Part shown: piece by piece, positions 24,539 to 26,959 of the stretch
Layout: every line of letters begins with the position of its first letter
Numbering within the stretch: the stretch's first letter is position 1
Origin: CAZAKZ01 sp964485695
Lineage (GTDB): Bacteria > Planctomycetota > JAFGQW01
Reading direction: 5' to 3'
Assembly (NCBI GenBank): GCA_964485695.1
Contig: CAZAKZ010000074.1
Coordinates: 1 to 26,959 of the forward strand
Length of the DNA: 26,959 nucleotides
Notes under the pieces: generated by a model
Databases searched by the model: none
What the model saw: only the letters and a program-made list of their open reading frames with translations
What the model was told of the DNA's origin: nothing
Made by a program: the position numbers and the translations under genes

Positions 24539-26686
24539 TCAGTTCAACACGAACCAGTGCGTGTTGGTAACTGTCAGGACCCCACCGCTCGCGTTCTGGA
24601 TGATCCCTCCGACAAAGACCGTGATTCCGAGGCCCGGGGCAAGGTCGGGGGGAATCGCCACGCTTGCATGCGCGTTCCCGTAGCTATCCGTCTTGCCCTG
24701 GAATCCGATGAAGGTATCCGGCGCCAGACCGAAAGCGGAGGTGAAGAAGAGGGGATCGATAGCCAGGTCGAGCCTCTCGCTGTTCGGGAACACGATTCCG
24801 GGCCGCCTGGAGTAGCTGCAGGCCAGCATGTAGTCCTTTCCACCGTCGCCGGGTCTACGGCTCTGCAGCGTGACGGCGACGCTGGAGCCGGGCTTGCCGA
24901 TGCCGTTCACCACGAGACGGCGACTGCCGTAGACTTCGACTCCGTAGGGCCAGGCCGTTGAGAGGCCGTGCATGGTGGTGGTGTTTCCCTTCATGTCGAT
25001 CTTGAATACGCCGGTTGCCCCTCTTTTGTTGGTGACCCAGGCCGTTCCGTCCTGATTGAACACGGCACCGATGCAGCCAGGGAACGGCAACAGGACCCGG
25101 ACGGCACCGGACTTTGAAACGAGACAGAGACCCGCTTTAGGATCACAGATGAGGTAGTCTCCGGAGCCCGGATCCAGGTTTGCATCGTTGAGCACCGCCA
25201 GGGAAGGCACGGAGAGGATTGTGGTGATGACACCGGTGCGATCCGCGCCGAGAAGCAGAGGTGTACCAGGGGAAATCGGATATGATAGTATGCCGATCAC
25301 GTATGGCGGTGCGCCCGGATCTCTGTCCACGAGAATGGCCCGGTAGAATGTCTCCTTCCGGGTCTGCTTCTGGGTGAAAAGGGTGGTCATCTGCAGGTCC
25401 GTGTTTCCCAGGGTTCTCAGATGGGTCGTCGCCAAGGTGTTCGATCGTTCGAACATCGTCAGGAGCCACTTGTCGTCATGATCCAGCTCCAGGCCCGTGA
25501 GAGCGCTTGCCTGGGAGGCCAGCGTCGTCTGAATGTTCCTTGCATCCAGCCGGACAATGGCCGACTTGTTCATGTTCGTGATCCAGGGGTCATGGGTCAG
25601 GGCAAGGATCAGGTCCTGGTTGTTGGCCGCCATGGCAGTATTGAGAGGAGGCAACGACGTTTTTATGAAATTTTTGAACCTCCCTAGCCACGGATCGAAC
25701 ACCGACGCCGACAGTGAATTGGGATGGGAGAAGATCAGATCCCCGTCCACTGCCAGGCCAGGATTCACGGGGGTCCACAGGAGGGAGTAGTTAATGTCAC
25801 CACTTGTCGGCGAGTATGGAAAATCGAACTGGACGACTCCTTCGCTGTTGCCGCACCCGGCATGCGAGGCGAGAGTCGCTCCTGAAAATGTCACGGTCTT
25901 GCTGCCGAGGCCCGAAACGGACGTGAACGGCGACGGTGGTATCGGCTGGATGTCGTCGAACTGCTTGTCGGCGGAGACTTTCAGGGCGCTGCTCTGCAGG
26001 CCGGTAGGATTCGAACAGTAGACCGGGATCGACCTGGCCAGCTTGATTCTGGCGGGTGGGCTCGGCCTGTCATAATACCAGCTCCAGCCGACCGTTTGGG
26101 TCGGGCCGTTGTGGCCTTTCACATAGATCTCCGTCTTGAATCTTTTCCCCTTCGTGATATTGCCGCCTGCAAGCTGGACGACCTCCCCCGTGATGTTCTT
26201 CACCCGCCACCCTGCCGGCTCGATGACCTTGACCGAGTTCACCTTCCTGTTGACCTTGACTTCAACAAGATTGATCAGCATATAGGGAGATTTTCCGTGC
26301 GTGGCGACAGCGGACATGACTGCCGATGAACCGATGATCATTCCATTCTTGATCCAGGTGAAGTGGGAGATCGAGGCCTTGTCCTTGTTCACCTGGACGG
26401 TCACCTTGATGGCGCTTCCGGCCTGAAGGACGCCGCCGGAAAATGTGATTCTGCTGGTGTTCAGACCGGTCGAAGTCGTGAAGGGAGGGGGGGTGCTCGG
26501 CGTGCAGCTGACGATCTTGTGGTTCCAGTTACGCGTATGAATGACCAGGCCGTCGATGGGACTTCCGGTGAGGTTGGTAACGGTCAGGCTGAGAGTCGTG
26601 CTTTTGCTTTGCGCGGCGGCCTTTCCGGCATACAACGACAGACATACCGTGATGACGGCCGAAGTAATCAAGATGTACTTCTTCAT
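24539..26686 (-). CDS. Secreted multi-domain protein: duplicated beta domain, propeller and shared C-terminal module
   Basis: This encodes 715 residues of unknown function. AAGGAGG (complement of 26692-26698) lies five bases before the ATG. Residues 1-25 are a signal peptide (MKKYILITSAVITVCLSLYA...AAA). Two related beta domains follow: about 33-110 (NLTGSPIDGLVI ... PPFTTSTGLNTSRITFSGG) and about 215-300 (NPTGLQSSALKV ... SPFTSVSGLGSKTVTFSGA), clearly an internal duplication. Residues about 310-590 look like a propeller (VDGDLIFSHPNSLSASVFD, GSGDYLICDPKAGLCLVSKSG, NQDGTAWVTNKRGATGVFKI). Residues about 591-715 are the common module in a divergent form (RRPGIVFPNSERLDLAID, FIGFQGKTDSYGNAHASVAIP, final strand HWFVLN). 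Base composition is visibly less GC-rich and lysine/asparagine content higher than in its neighbours, which may mean different ancestry. A clear terminator follows. Confidence 0.85.
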   Translation of the reverse strand: MKKYILITSAVITVCLSLYAGKAAAQSKSTTLSLTVTNLTGSPIDGLVIHTRNWNHKIVSCTPSTPPPFTTSTGLNTSRITFSGGVLQAGSAIKVTVQVNKDKASISHFTWIKNGMIIGSSAVMSAVATHGKSPYMLINLVEVKVNRKVNSVKVIEPAGWRVKNITGEVVQLAGGNITKGKRFKTEIYVKGHNGPTQTVGWSWYYDRPSPPARIKLARSIPVYCSNPTGLQSSALKVSADKQFDDIQPIPPSPFTSVSGLGSKTVTFSGATLASHAGCGNSEGVVQFDFPYSPTSGDINYSLLWTPVNPGLAVDGDLIFSHPNSLSASVFDPWLGRFKNFIKTSLPPLNTAMAANNQDLILALTHDPWITNMNKSAIVRLDARNIQTTLASQASALTGLELDHDDKWLLTMFERSNTLATTHLRTLGNTDLQMTTLFTQKQTRKETFYRAILVDRDPGAPPYVIGILSYPISPGTPLLLGADRTGVITTILSVPSLAVLNDANLDPGSGDYLICDPKAGLCLVSKSGAVRVLLPFPGCIGAVFNQDGTAWVTNKRGATGVFKIDMKGNTTTMHGLSTAWPYGVEVYGSRRLVVNGIGKPGSSVAVTLQSRRPGDGGKDYMLACSYSRRPGIVFPNSERLDLAIDPLFFTSAFGLAPDTFIGFQGKTDSYGNAHASVAIPPDLAPGLGITVFVGGIIQNASGGVLTVTNTHWFVLN

Positions 26687-26875
26687 GAGAGCCTCCTTCT
26701 ACCTCGTACGAGGTGCGGGAAATCGCGATACAGCCACCTTTCTTGGGGTGACGATCCATTTGATACCTAGGCATCATTATGGAGAGCGCCGTTTCACCTC
26801 CTCGCGTTCGGGATTTTCATAATTTTCAACCTTTCAGCGAACCGCATCGGAAAAAGGACGAGTACGCACTTATTA
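26687..26875. other. Upstream region of the 24539-26686 gene
   Basis: It holds the AAGGAGG ribosome site next to the gene and a second unused GAGGAGGTGA on the minus strand at about 26795-26804 with no suitable start at the right distance. AT-rich stretches occur (TTGAAAATTATG on the minus strand near 26821), but I could not pair a -35 with a -10 convincingly. Confidence 0.4.
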
Positions 26876-26959
26876 TCAGGGAAAACCCCCGGCCCTGCCG
26901 GGGGACTCGAAAAGTTTGACAGCTCCGGGAATCGAGATGGAAAGTCCTCTACATCAGTC
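26876..26959 (+). repeat. Short hairpin repeat, family 1 copy B (cut by the window end)
   Basis: CCCCCGGC (26886-26893), loop cct, GCCGGGGG (26897-26904), then a tail with CCGGGAATCGAG and AAGTCCT-x-TACA matching the copy at 15441-15513. The third stem pair from the loop is G-C here and A-T there. Similarity continues to the last base of the window, so the element may be longer. Confidence 0.75.

Noticed and set aside
26529..26777. 82-codon minus-strand frame over the start of the 24539-26686 gene
   Set aside because: Overlaps the signal-peptide region of the real gene in another frame; its ATG is too far from the GAGGAGGTGA upstream.

Overview
The window looks like a piece of a high-GC, Gram-negative-type bacterial chromosome, most likely from an uncultured member of the Planctomycetota. 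This is inference from gene content; no rRNA or marker tree is available. The evidence is a YGxGxPGxGG / ALAGLxFYAQ secreted module in the 521-residue protein at 10597-12162, a secreted squalene-cyclase-like toroid protein, a transglutaminase/CapA giant protein, the DUF2157-DUF4401-GDYXXLXY trio, and many secreted beta-propeller proteins that end in one common beta-rich module.

Layout. 131-3499 (+): two secreted propeller proteins, one with about twelve Kelch-like WEWDG repeats, both ending in the common C-terminal module. 3507-6065 (-): a membrane glycosyltransferase-like protein fused to a degenerate gluconolactonase-type propeller. 6066-6403: a decayed fragment of the C-terminal module (+ strand) and a 104-bp hairpin element. 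6404-8950 (-): an overlapping three-gene membrane operon. 9008-10534 (-): acyl-CoA synthetase. 10597-12162 (-): secreted propeller protein with its module at the N-terminus. 12386-13939 (-): secreted cyclase-like toroid. 14061-15404 (+): membrane-anchored protein of unknown function. 15405-15805: an intergenic patch holding one copy of each of two dispersed hairpin families. 15806-17536 (-): phosphoglycerate mutase GpmI. 17772-19397 (+): polytopic membrane protein with the common C-terminal module. 19532-20737 (+): another propeller plus module. 20780-24136 (-): transglutaminase/CapA fusion. 24539-26686 (-): secreted protein with duplicated domains, propeller and module. 26876-26959: second copy of the short hairpin repeat, cut by the window end.

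Apart from the membrane trio there is no obvious pathway operon. The theme is cell envelope and surface: at least five proteins carry the same roughly 120-residue C-terminal beta module on unrelated N-terminal parts, and a sixth carries a related N-terminal version. The most unusual items are this module family with its broken remnant, two dispersed hairpin families whose stems differ between copies yet stay complementary, and three unusual domain fusions.
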